Positions 1 to 6,094 of a stretch of DNA of 10,141 nucleotides are shown one piece after another. Both the position numbers and the translations under genes were made by a program. The notes under the pieces are model-generated. The model did not search any database, had not been told where the DNA came from, and saw nothing but the letters and a program-made list of their open reading frames with translations. This DNA comes from Candidatus Woesearchaeota archaeon (lineage in GTDB: Archaea > Nanobdellota > Nanobdellia > Woesearchaeales > PXDW01): positions 1 through 10,141 of the forward strand of contig PXDW01000042.1 of NCBI GenBank assembly GCA_003564925.1. Direction: 5' to 3'. Position 1 is the stretch's first letter. Every line of letters starts with the position of its first letter.

Positions 1-774
1 GAATGGTTTTTTTAGAGCCATGTCTACCGCTATCGTTCTTGCACAATAGAACCTTAAAGTTTGCTCAGAAAGAACATTGTTTTTTTCCTCCATTAATGCA
101 GCTAATCCTTCTTATGTTGGCAAATAATTAGGAGTTCCTATAACTCCAAGAAGAGATATTTTTTGCTTTAATCCGTTGACAGACCTTAAAATATGAGTTT
201 CTATTTCATGAACCTCTAGTCTTTTAATTTCGTCCAAAGAATAATTTCTTCTTTTTATTCTTAATATTTTATTGTTTTCACTTGTATCTGCCTTTGCAAC
301 TAGATTATTTGAAACATAGACATCCCAATCATTTAAATCGTATTTTTTAAAGCAAGCTTTAAGTTCTTCTTTTGCCCCTTTAGCAGAAAAAGGCCTCTCA
401 TGCTTCTTTGACTTTTTTCTTAAAATTGTTTTTTTTGCTTTATCAACCATTCTTTTCTTGGGCTTTCCATAAAGTCCTGTAAAGAAGAAACCATTTGTTC
501 CTATCTTTGATGTGAATTTAATCTTTTTTATTATGTGGTCCCTAACAGGAAGAAGTATCGGATGCTTTGTTTTTATTGACTCTGCCTTTTTTATAAGCTC
601 TTGAAAATTTATAGACCTGCTGCAATATTTAAATTGAGGATTATAAATATCGCCTTTGTTATATGCTGATATAAATTTTCTTTTTTCAGCATGACTATTT
701 ATGGGATTAATATTAGGGTCCCCCAAACATCTTGAGATATTGATAAGCTTATTATTTATTTCTTTGATTGTCAT
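1..774 (-). pseudogene. QEGLA-motif (DUF1704/MATCAP-like) zinc peptidase family gene, interrupted by an in-frame TAA; runs off the window edge
   Basis: From the ATG at 774 the frame gives 220 residues and stops at TAA (112-114). The C-terminal part has HEIETH at residues 189-194, a HExxxH zinc-peptidase motif, followed by LRSVNG, as in the DUF1704/TIGR02421 family ('flavohemoglobin expression-modulating QEGLA motif protein') and the related eukaryotic MATCAP tyrosine peptidases. The family then expects QEGLA. Here the text reads T-stop-EGLAALMEE, and the same frame stays open for 37 more family-like codons to base 1. The stop therefore stands exactly at the Q codon (CAA to TAA is one base change). 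The Glu of QEGLA is probably the third zinc ligand, so a 220-residue product would likely be inactive. A good Shine-Dalgarno (783-788) supports the start. It is the last visible gene of the gatC-HD-gatA operon, two bases after the gatA stop. The alternatives are a true pseudogene, a sequence error, or readthrough. The family call is fairly sure; the substrate is unknown. Confidence 0.8.
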
Positions 775-776
775 TA

Positions 777-2135
777 TTAAAGCTCCTCTATATCTTTCAA
801 TATATTGAATAATAATTCTTCTTTGAATGATGGCACAAAAACCTGAAGTCCTATCGGTATTCCATCTATCTTTCCAGCGGATATAACTCCCGCAGATATT
901 TCAGCAAGGTTTGCTGGTATCGTGAATGAATCATATGCATAAATAATTCTTGGATCGGTTATTTTTTCTCCAATTTTGTGCGGCAGAATTGGAGTCGTCG
1001 GCAAGATTATTATGTCGACTTTTTTGAAAGCCTTTTCAAACTCTTTTTTTATCAGCTCTTTGACTGCTAAAGCTTTTCTATAATACATTCCGTTGTACTC
1101 TGATTTTGATATCTCTTTTCCTCCCAATATTCTCCTTAGAACTTCCTCTCCACAAGTTTCTTCTATTTTTTTTCCGTATTTTTTTCCATCGAACTTCCTT
1201 GTTCCTGAAAAAAATTCAACGAAAATAATTGGATAATAAGTCTGAACAGCCAAATCGACATGTTCTAATTTTATATTTTGAATTTTTGTGCTGTATTTTT
1301 TAGCTAATTGCTCTGCTTTTTCTTTAACAACAGAATATATTTTTTTGTCTTTGCAAAGATTCTCAAAATCTTTGCTCATCCCTATCTTAAGGCTTTTTGG
1401 TTTTTTAAATTTGGTATATTCAACAACAGGCTCATCATAGGTAGTGGGGTCATATTTTGAGATTCCTGCTATAATCTCTAATAATAAGGCAGAGCCATAA
1501 ACATCTTTTGATATTGGTCCAATCTGGTCAAAACTCATACTTAAATCTATAAGCCCATATCTTGAAACCCTGCCATAACTTGGCTTTATACCGATAACAC
1601 CGCAGTGAGAAGCAGGATTTCTTATGCTGCCTCCTGTATCTGTTGCTAGAGCTATATCACAAAATCCTGCGGCTACAGCTGCAGCTGAACCGCTTGAAGA
1701 TCCGCCTGGAACCCTTTCTTCTGCCGCGGGATTTTTTGTCGGATTAAAAAAAGAAGACTCTCCTGAAATACCGCAAGCGAATTCATCCATATTTAGCATG
1801 CCAATAATTATTCCATCTTCAGATTTTATTTTTTTGATTACATCTGCATCATAAGTTCCTGTGTGGTTTTCAAGAGTCTTAGAAGCGCATGTTATGGGCA
1901 TGTCTTTAACAGATATATTTGACTTAACTGCTATTGCAAGCCCAGCCAATTTCCCTGCTGTGCCTTTTTTTATTTTTTTATCGATTTCCTTTGCATCATT
2001 TAATGCACTTTTATTTACATAAATAAAAGAATTTATTTTTTTGTCTTCATCTTTAATTTTTTTCAAATAGTTTTTTATATTTTGCTCTGCTGTGAGCTTT
2101 CCTGATTTAATCTCTTTAATTTTTTCTTGTATCAT
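777..2135 (-). CDS. gatA: Aspartyl/glutamyl-tRNA amidotransferase subunit A (GatA)
   Basis: This is the glutaminase/amidase subunit of the tRNA-dependent amidotransferase GatCAB. It releases ammonia from glutamine for conversion of misacylated Asp-tRNA(Asn) or Glu-tRNA(Gln) in the cytoplasm. The 452-residue protein is close to the usual length of about 450-490. The amidase signature GGSSSGSAAAVAAG starts at residue 144. The Ser-cisSer-Lys triad maps to K71, S146 and S170, with spacings of 75 and 24, identical to those I recall for bacterial GatA (K79/S154/S178). GGSIRNPAS and KPSYGRVSRYGL follow, as in true GatA rather than generic amidases. The start ATG overlaps the TGA of the upstream HD gene by four bases (ATGA, 2132-2135), indicating translational coupling. 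gatC is two genes upstream; gatB is not in the window. In archaea GatCAB usually serves Asn-tRNA while GatDE makes Gln-tRNA, so the Asn role is the more likely one, but the sequence alone cannot decide it. Confidence 0.96.
   Translation of the reverse strand: MIQEKIKEIKSGKLTAEQNIKNYLKKIKDEDKKINSFIYVNKSALNDAKEIDKKIKKGTAGKLAGLAIAVKSNISVKDMPITCASKTLENHTGTYDADVIKKIKSEDGIIIGMLNMDEFACGISGESSFFNPTKNPAAEERVPGGSSSGSAAAVAAGFCDIALATDTGGSIRNPASHCGVIGIKPSYGRVSRYGLIDLSMSFDQIGPISKDVYGSALLLEIIAGISKYDPTTYDEPVVEYTKFKKPKSLKIGMSKDFENLCKDKKIYSVVKEKAEQLAKKYSTKIQNIKLEHVDLAVQTYYPIIFVEFFSGTRKFDGKKYGKKIEETCGEEVLRRILGGKEISKSEYNGMYYRKALAVKELIKKEFEKAFKKVDIIILPTTPILPHKIGEKITDPRIIYAYDSFTIPANLAEISAGVISAGKIDGIPIGLQVFVPSFKEELLFNILKDIEEL
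783..788 (-). promoter_or_regulatory. Shine-Dalgarno for the QEGLA-family gene
   Basis: The minus strand reads GAGGAG, eight bases before the ATG at 774. It lies inside the last codons of gatA, so translation of the downstream gene is likely coupled to gatA within one mRNA. It fixes the start codon of a gene that otherwise might be dismissed as degraded. Confidence 0.6.
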
Positions 2136-2740
2136 TTCAATTTTGCCTTATTTTTAAGTAAATGCCCAATATGCTTTAACCCATACCACCAATCATTAGC
2201 TCCTGATTTTTTCATTATTTTAAGAATCTCTTTGGCAGATTTTGTTTTAAGCCCTTTCTCAACATTATCTATCCAATTTTCAGCATCTTTATAGCTCTGT
2301 TCAAGATATTCTTTCGCCTGAAATGCGCACTCCAATAAATCCACATCTTTTGCGATTACTGCCTCTTTTGTTTTCTTCTCCTCCATCTCCATAAATAAAG
2401 AGTAGAATTCATCTGCTATTTTTTTAGGAAGCCTATCTAATTGCTCTTTAAAGGAATCTTTTTCAGCCTTTTGAAAGTCTATATATCTTGCTCCCACTTT
2501 ATGCAAATCATTTATCCTTGCTTCAGGAATATCATGGATTAGAACCATGGACATTACTTTCGTAGAATCTGCCCCTTCCAGTTCTGCAATTATCTTTCCC
2601 ATTATTGCTGCCCTATAAGAATGCTCTGCAACAGATTCGGGATTTTTTATACCGGCAAGCCACCACCCGCTTCTTTTCACTCTTTTTAGCTGGCCAAGCT
2701 CCACAAAGAACTTCACTATTTCATTATTATCATAGTTCAT
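2132..2740 (-). CDS. HD-domain phosphohydrolase, HDDC2/YfbR-like 5'-deoxynucleotidase
   Basis: A 202-residue soluble HD-superfamily protein, a normal length for the HDDC2/YfbR group that dephosphorylates deoxynucleoside 5'-monophosphates. Metal and catalytic residues are visible: H40 in NPESVAEHS, H69-D70 in LIHDIPEA with E73, and D132 in the KDVDLLE block. The preceding RSGWWLAGIKNPES stretch resembles the HDDC2 signature (an R-x-G-W element followed by xxxNPESVAxH). It starts four bases after the gatC stop, with a GGTGA ribosome-binding site overlapping that stop, and its own TGA overlaps the gatA start. It is therefore embedded between gatC and gatA in the same transcript. Known family members point to nucleotide-pool cleaning; nothing shows a direct link to tRNA amidation. 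The superfamily call is sure, the substrate is inferred. Confidence 0.88.
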   Translation of the reverse strand: MNYDNNEIVKFFVELGQLKRVKRSGWWLAGIKNPESVAEHSYRAAIMGKIIAELEGADSTKVMSMVLIHDIPEARINDLHKVGARYIDFQKAEKDSFKEQLDRLPKKIADEFYSLFMEMEEKKTKEAVIAKDVDLLECAFQAKEYLEQSYKDAENWIDNVEKGLKTKSAKEILKIMKKSGANDWWYGLKHIGHLLKNKAKLK

Positions 2741-2744
2741 TTTT

Positions 2745-2969
2745 TCACCAACTCTTCTTATCCATTTGTATTTGTCTGTCCTTTACTTTTGGTGCATTTT
2801 TAACTGCAATATCCCAGAACTCAGGGCCATATTCACTCTTTTCAGGCTTTCTTGTAAAAATATTTCTTTCCTGACCAAACTCTTTTTTAATATTTGGAAC
2901 TTTCTCAAGAGCGGAAATAAACTCATCCATTATTTTCTTAGCCTGTTTTATGATTTTTTTATTATCCAT
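2745..2969 (-). CDS. gatC: Short Asp-tRNA(Asn)/Glu-tRNA(Gln) amidotransferase subunit C (GatC)
   Basis: A 74-residue protein whose C-terminal half carries the GatC-type ending: an EFWDIAVKNAPKV block followed by an acidic/polar stretch and a final KKSW. In GatCAB this belt-like subunit wraps around GatA and GatB and stabilises them. Bacterial GatC is about 95-100 residues; short versions of this kind occur in archaea. The N-terminal helix (residues about 3-22) is present, while the middle is reduced. It is the first gene of the operon. Its ATG at 2969 sits about 27 bases from the centre of a TTTAAATA box, which fits leaderless initiation. Weak conservation makes this call less certain than GatA, but the gatA neighbour supports it. 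Confidence 0.75.
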   Translation of the reverse strand: MDNKKIIKQAKKIMDEFISALEKVPNIKKEFGQERNIFTRKPEKSEYGPEFWDIAVKNAPKVKDRQIQMDKKSW

Positions 2970-2991
2970 TAAAAAAATTAAATCTCAAAGA

Positions 2992-3000
2992 TTATTTAAA
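2992..3000 (-). promoter_or_regulatory. TATA box for the gatC operon (leaderless)
   Basis: The minus strand reads TTTAAATAA, centred about 27 bases before the gatC ATG. That is the usual archaeal TATA-to-start-site distance, so transcription probably begins at or very near the start codon. No Shine-Dalgarno precedes this ATG, as expected for a leaderless message. The adjacent divergent promoter at 3026-3033 serves the membrane-protein genes. Confidence 0.5.
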
Positions 3001-3025
3001 GTTTCCTATATAACAAAACAAAACA

Positions 3026-3033
3026 TTTAAATA
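3026..3033 (+). promoter_or_regulatory. TATA box for the three-gene membrane-protein operon (leaderless)
   Basis: TTTAAATA lies 26-33 bases before the ATG at 3059, which has no ribosome-binding site. The geometry mirrors that of the divergent gatC promoter, about 30 bases away, so both operons probably start with leaderless messages from one 89-base intergenic region. Confidence 0.55.
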
Positions 3034-3058
3034 GGACACTCTATAATAAATTAGTAAT

Positions 3059-3625
3059 ATGACTAGTCAGTTTAGAGAGGTGTTATCATTTTTTGACGCC
3101 TTGGGAGTTTATGATGTATTGTTACCTTTCTTACTTGTGTTTACTATAGTTTATGCAATACTTGAAAAAACAAAAGTTTTTGGAACTGAAAAAGTAGGAG
3201 AAAATCAAATAACAAGAAAAAATCTTAACAGTATGGTTGCTTTTGTTTCTGCCTTTTTAGTTATAGCATCAACAAGACTAGTTGCTTTTATAAATGAAAC
3301 TGTAGCCCATGTTGTTTTATTGCTAATATTAGGTATATGTTTTCTTATATTGGCAGGATCTTTTCATTCAGGAGACAAAGAATTTTTCCTTGAGAAACCT
3401 TGGAGCACAATATTCATGGTAATAATGTTTATAGGTATAATCTTGATTGGTCTTAACGCAGCTAAAACAGAATCAGGTGTTTCCTGGCTCGAATTCGGAT
3501 GGACATATATGGTACAAAACTGGGACACTACTGCTTTTGGTTCGATTGTATTGTTATTGATTATAATAGGTTTTATGTTTTATATAACTAGTGAGAAAAA
3601 AACAAATAATAAGAAGGAGGAATAA
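3059..3625 (+). CDS. Polytopic membrane protein, paralog 1 of 3
   Basis: I do not recognise a named family. The 188-residue protein has about five hydrophobic segments: residues 19-38, 57-79, 82-101, 115-134 and 158-177. It has a charged soluble loop at 36-56 and a short Lys/Glu-rich tail. The segment LLPFLLVFTIV (21-31) is identical in the next gene. It is followed by a K-x-x-G turn (K39-G42), and both features recur in weaker form in the third gene. The first about 18 residues form an amphipathic, pilin-unlike N-terminus with no signal peptidase site. It is first in a three-gene cluster and ends in TAATG, overlapping the next start by one base. The shared signature and the nearby secretion ATPase suggest a component of an envelope machine, but this is inference. 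The start is fixed by the leaderless promoter. Confidence 0.85.
   Translation: MTSQFREVLSFFDALGVYDVLLPFLLVFTIVYAILEKTKVFGTEKVGENQITRKNLNSMVAFVSAFLVIASTRLVAFINETVAHVVLLLILGICFLILAGSFHSGDKEFFLEKPWSTIFMVIMFIGIILIGLNAAKTESGVSWLEFGWTYMVQNWDTTAFGSIVLLLIIIGFMFYITSEKKTNNKKEE
3614..3620 (+). promoter_or_regulatory. Strong Shine-Dalgarno between membrane paralogs 1 and 2
   Basis: AAGGAGG lies four bases before the ATG at 3625 and seven bases before a second in-frame ATG at 3628. The seven-base spacing favours the second ATG as the true start of the downstream gene, making it one residue shorter. This is the best ribosome-binding site in the window and contrasts with the leaderless first gene of the operon. 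Confidence 0.65.
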
Positions 3626-4209
3626 TGATGGCAAACTTTCAAGATATGATTTTTACGTTGGAAAATATGGGGTTATCTAGTGTTTTGCTTCCATTTTTAC
3701 TTGTATTTACCATAGTTTTCGCAACACTTAGACAAAGCAAGATATTGGGGGATGAAAAGAAATTCCACCTAATAATAGCCATGGTTATGGCTTTCGCGGT
3801 TGTTATACCGCATGTTTTAGGAAGATACCCTCCAGGCAGAGATATAGTTGTAATGATTAACAGCGCATTGCCGCAAGTATCAATAGTTTTAGTTGCGATA
3901 TTAATGGTGCTTATAATGCTGGGAATGTTCGCTCCCGATATAGACATACTGGGTTCAAACCTGGGTGGATGGGCAGTTATATTATCTATAGGTGCTGTGT
4001 TTGTAATATTTGGTAATGCAGCAGGATGGTTCCAGCTTCCTGGATGGCTAAACTTTATGAGGGATACTGCCACCAGATCGCTGATAATCATAATACTTAT
4101 ATTTGGTATTATAATAGCATTCATAACAAGCGAGCCAAGCAAAGGTAAAGATGGTGGATTCGGAAAGGCAATAAGAGAATTGGGTTCAAGTATGAGGAAA
4201 TCAAAATAA
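3625..4209 (+). CDS. Polytopic membrane protein, paralog 2 of 3
   Basis: A 194-residue protein (193 if ATG 3628 is used). It has hydrophobic segments at about 19-36, 48-64, 84-103, 113-133 and 151-168, then a basic tail (residues 170-194) that should lie in the cytoplasm. The signature LLPFLLVFTIV (21-31) followed by K39-I-L-G42-D-E-K and then H48-LIIAMVMAF matches paralog 1 at the start and paralog 3 through the KIxGDxK-xxH element. The loop at 65-82 is rich in Pro, Gly and Arg; the loop at 104-113 is acidic. No catalytic motif is visible. It overlaps paralog 1 by one base and is followed by a double stop (TAATAA) and the paralog 3 start four bases later, so the three are surely co-transcribed. 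The function is unknown; the neighbourhood suggests a membrane part of a secretion or filament system. Confidence 0.87.
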   Translation: MMANFQDMIFTLENMGLSSVLLPFLLVFTIVFATLRQSKILGDEKKFHLIIAMVMAFAVVIPHVLGRYPPGRDIVVMINSALPQVSIVLVAILMVLIMLGMFAPDIDILGSNLGGWAVILSIGAVFVIFGNAAGWFQLPGWLNFMRDTATRSLIIIILIFGIIIAFITSEPSKGKDGGFGKAIRELGSSMRKSK

Positions 4210-4213
4210 TAAA

Positions 4214-4789
4214 ATGGCAACATTTTTTGATATTGCTTTATTAAGCAATTTTTCTATTATTTTTACCTTTTTGATAGTTTTTGCTATAGTATTTGCAATG
4301 CTTGAGTTTCTTAAAATATTTGGAGACAACAAGCCGATTCATGCTGTTATTGCTCTGAGTGCAGCAATGGTTATGATTTTTTCAAAAGGCGCTGTTGAAG
4401 TAATAAATTTTATGGTTCCTTGGTTTATGATATTAGTAATTGTAGCTACATTTGGAATAATAGGTTACAAACTTTTTGCAGGTCCTGGAGCAGATTTAAG
4501 CATACTGCACCAAGGAACAAGCCTAAGAAGCTGGGTTATAGCTATTGTTGCAATAATATTTCTTATTGCATTAGCACAGACTTTTGGCCAGGACATAGGA
4601 CCATATTTAGGCGAACCAAATGTTACACAAAAAGAAGCATTAGATCCTGGGGCAGTACCGAGTACTGCAACAGAAAGCTTTGCAGAAAACCTTACCGCCA
4701 CATTGTTCCATCCCAGAGTGCTTGCTTTAGTAGTTATTATATTGATAGCTACTTTTGCTATAGTTTTTTTAGCCCAGAAACCCATATAA
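4214..4789 (+). CDS. Polytopic membrane protein, paralog 3 of 3
   Basis: A 191-residue protein with hydrophobic segments at about 14-33, 42-57, 66-88, 106-123 and 168-186. It carries the same N-terminal plan as the two preceding genes: a hydrophobic FLIVFAIVFAML helix (19-30), then K34-I-F-G-D-N-K and H43, as in paralog 2. It differs in having a longer polar loop before the last helix (residues 124-165), rich in Pro, Thr, Glu and Ala, which is likely outside the cell or between layers. The tail is only a few residues. The start follows the preceding stops in the arrangement TAAAATG, with only a weak GAGGA 15 bases upstream, so translation probably depends on coupling. It is last in the cluster and converges on the coiled-coil gene at 4849. 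No known function. Confidence 0.85.
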   Translation: MATFFDIALLSNFSIIFTFLIVFAIVFAMLEFLKIFGDNKPIHAVIALSAAMVMIFSKGAVEVINFMVPWFMILVIVATFGIIGYKLFAGPGADLSILHQGTSLRSWVIAIVAIIFLIALAQTFGQDIGPYLGEPNVTQKEALDPGAVPSTATESFAENLTATLFHPRVLALVVIILIATFAIVFLAQKPI

Positions 4790-4848
4790 ATAATATCTTT
4801 TCAATATTTATAAGCATTAACTCATATTAGATTAAAATTAGAGTAAAC
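4790..4848. other. Convergent intergenic gap
   Basis: Fifty-nine AT-rich bases separate the 3' ends of the plus-strand membrane-protein cluster and the minus-strand coiled-coil gene. Only short T-runs of three or four are present and no stem-loop is evident, so termination here must rely on weak oligo-T signals or overlap into the opposite gene. Confidence 0.3.
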
Positions 4849-5493
4849 CTATTTCTTTGATTTTTCTTTCTTGAACCTTTCAGAAATAATAGAAAGCTCT
4901 TTTACATTATCAGCAAACTGTGGAAGAACTTTCTGAAAAACCTTTTCAAGAGCTTTTATTTCAGTTCCTACGTCTAATATATGTTTATCATACTCTCCAA
5001 CTTTTCCAATTATTGCTTTATGAAGCTGATCAAATCTATCTTTTAAATCATCTATCTTCTGCTCAACTTTGGCAACTCTTGCTTCTGTCCTGTTTTTCCA
5101 ATCTATGACTTTATTGATATCCTTCATTAATTCTTCCCATTTCTCATCTATTATAGACTCAACTAATTCTTCAGTGCCTATACCAGGATCTTGATACATA
5201 TTCTGTGTTTCCTGAAAATTCTGAGGATATTGGGAAGCATCATCATATTGCTGAGAAGAAGATAAATCCATAACAGGTGGCATCTTTTTTTCAGGCTCTT
5301 GTTGTTGTCCCCCTAAATTTTGAGAAGGTATAGGCTCAACAGCCCCTTTCATGTCTGCCTGATTAAATGCATCAAATATCTGTGTAGAATTATATCCTTG
5401 CCTTTGTAATGTTTGAGATATCTGATTATTAGACATGCCTTGAGAACGCATCTCAATTACTTGGTTGACAGGAGTGTCATTTGGATTCTGCAT
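4849..5493 (-). CDS. Cytosolic coiled-coil protein with UBA-like helical N-terminus
   Basis: I do not recognise a named family. The 214-residue protein has three visible parts. Residues 8-47 look like a small three-helix bundle, with turn motifs around GMSNNQISQTL and GYNSTQIFDAF that resemble UBA-like or helix-turn-helix repeats. Residues 50-105 form a low-complexity linker rich in Gln, Pro, Ser and Asn. Residues 107-210 are long, charged helices predicted to be coiled coil, ending in a Lys-rich tail. There is no membrane segment or signal peptide, so it is cytosolic. It pairs with the smaller coiled-coil gene 39 bases upstream on the same strand and lies between the membrane paralogs and the secretion ATPase. 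By position it could act as ArlC/D/E-like adaptors do in archaella, but sequence similarity is not evident by eye. Its stop is TAG, like that of its partner. Confidence 0.8.
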   Translation of the reverse strand: MQNPNDTPVNQVIEMRSQGMSNNQISQTLQRQGYNSTQIFDAFNQADMKGAVEPIPSQNLGGQQQEPEKKMPPVMDLSSSQQYDDASQYPQNFQETQNMYQDPGIGTEELVESIIDEKWEELMKDINKVIDWKNRTEARVAKVEQKIDDLKDRFDQLHKAIIGKVGEYDKHILDVGTEIKALEKVFQKVLPQFADNVKELSIISERFKKEKSKK

Positions 5494-5519
5494 CTTTTAA
5501 GAGATTTAAATATTTATGC

Positions 5520-5528
5520 TTTAAATAA
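5520..5528 (-). promoter_or_regulatory. Possible TATA box before the 214-residue coiled-coil gene
   Basis: The minus strand reads TTATTTAAA here, about 31 bases from the ATG at 5493. A second AT box (about 5504-5516) is closer, at 17 bases. No Shine-Dalgarno precedes the ATG, so a separate leaderless start is plausible, although the gene could also be read from the upstream coiled-coil gene. Confidence 0.25.
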
Positions 5529-5532
5529 GTTT

Positions 5533-5982
5533 CTATTTATTCTCCTCTATAAGTTTCCTTGCTTCTTCAAATGTAATAAACCTCAAAGGATCCCATATGT
5601 TCAAATACCTGTCTAAAACTTGAACATCTTCTTTTTTTACTACGTTTTTAACCTGTTCAAATAAAAAGCTTATTTTTTCATTTATATTTGATATTTCTTT
5701 TTTTATCTCTGAAAACTCTGAATCTATTATTTTTATCCTGGTATTTATTTTTTTTACATCATCAAGCATATTCTGGTCTGTTATCTGTGTCTTTTTTCTT
5801 AGATTAGAATATCTTTCTTCCAGTATCCTTATTGTCCTTATTAATACGTTAATCTGTTCGTTAAAAGAAGATAAAGCTGAATCATAAGGTGACTTTTTTG
5901 GCTTAATTGTTTGTTTTTCAGAATCTGTTGGGCGACCAAAGATAGGCGCTTTTTTTTCATCTTTTTTATTTTCTTCAGGCAT
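5533..5982 (-). CDS. Small coiled-coil protein, possible archaellum-accessory-like adaptor
   Basis: A 149-residue soluble protein. Residues 1-33 are a disordered, Lys/Pro-rich tail. Residues 36-113 form a continuous heptad-like helix with hydrophobics at I44, L47, I51, I54, Y58, L61 and onward. A compact C-terminal element follows at 118-147, containing DVQVLDRYLNIWDPLRFI and an EEARKLIEE helix. The combination of a long coiled coil with a conserved-looking Trp-Asp-Pro C-terminal tip is reminiscent of accessory adaptors (ArlC/D/E type) that sit under archaeal type IV filament motors. This is a resemblance by eye, not a family assignment. It is divergent from the ATPase gene across 112 bases and sits 39 bases before the second coiled-coil gene, so the two may be one operon. 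The stop is TAG. Confidence 0.78.
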   Translation of the reverse strand: MPEENKKDEKKAPIFGRPTDSEKQTIKPKKSPYDSALSSFNEQINVLIRTIRILEERYSNLRKKTQITDQNMLDDVKKINTRIKIIDSEFSEIKKEISNINEKISFLFEQVKNVVKKEDVQVLDRYLNIWDPLRFITFEEARKLIEENK

Positions 5983-6039
5983 TTTATTTTTTATATTTGT
6001 TTTTTTTTTCTTCTAAAAAAAATAAATAAATTCGCAAAT

Positions 6040-6047
6040 TATATAAA
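6040..6047 (+). promoter_or_regulatory. Candidate TATA box for the secretion ATPase operon
   Basis: The bases TATATAAA within ATTATATAAAC are the most TATA-like element in the 112-base divergent gap. They would place a transcript start near 6067-6070. A second element at 6072-6080 (TATAAAAAT) is only 15-23 bases from the ATPase ATG, which is too close to be ideal. The reverse complement of 6040-6047 is also TATA-like and might serve the divergent coiled-coil gene. Confidence 0.4.
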
Positions 6048-6066
6048 CTTATCATAATTAAAATTA

Positions 6067-6093
6067 ATGAGTATAAAAATTTATTCAATTTAA
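6067..6093 (+). other. Possible leaderless mini-ORF (MSIKIYSI) abutting the ATPase start
   Basis: An ATG at 6067 lies about 23 bases from the centre of the TATATAAA box, close to the expected transcript start. It opens an eight-codon frame that ends at TAA 6091-6093, one base before the ATPase ATG (TAAAATG). It could be translated as a leaderless peptide that feeds ribosomes to the ATPase gene, which lacks a Shine-Dalgarno. It may also be chance in AT-rich DNA. Confidence 0.2.
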
Positions 6094-6094
6094 A

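Noticed and set aside
1..93. Reinitiation at the ATG codon at 91-93 (minus strand) to make a separate small C-terminal protein
   Set aside because: No ribosome-binding site precedes it, and the resulting fragment would lack the HExxxH motif. It is better explained as the remnant of the interrupted gene.
112..114. Genome-wide reassignment of TAA to glutamine
   Set aside because: Several other genes end at TAA with the next gene beginning immediately after (3623, 4207, 8387), including a tandem TAATAA, so TAA acts as a normal stop here.
3639..4223. Long open frame antisense to membrane paralog 2
   Set aside because: It mirrors a hydrophobic coding gene, has no ribosome-binding site or recognisable domain, and the plus-strand gene is clearly real by its paralogs and Shine-Dalgarno.
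3059..4789. The three small membrane proteins as pilins
   Set aside because: They have about five membrane helices each and no class III signal peptide (charged leader, Gly cut site, single hydrophobic helix).
4420..4830. Alternative plus-strand frame overlapping membrane paralog 3
   Set aside because: Composition is rich in Tyr, Ser and Cys, typical of an out-of-frame translation, and it conflicts with a paralog-supported gene.
6000..6023. Poly-T then poly-A tract as a stem-loop or terminator
   Set aside because: The only possible pairing is T-run with A-run, which is common by chance in this AT-rich gap. It lies between divergent promoters, where a terminator is not expected.
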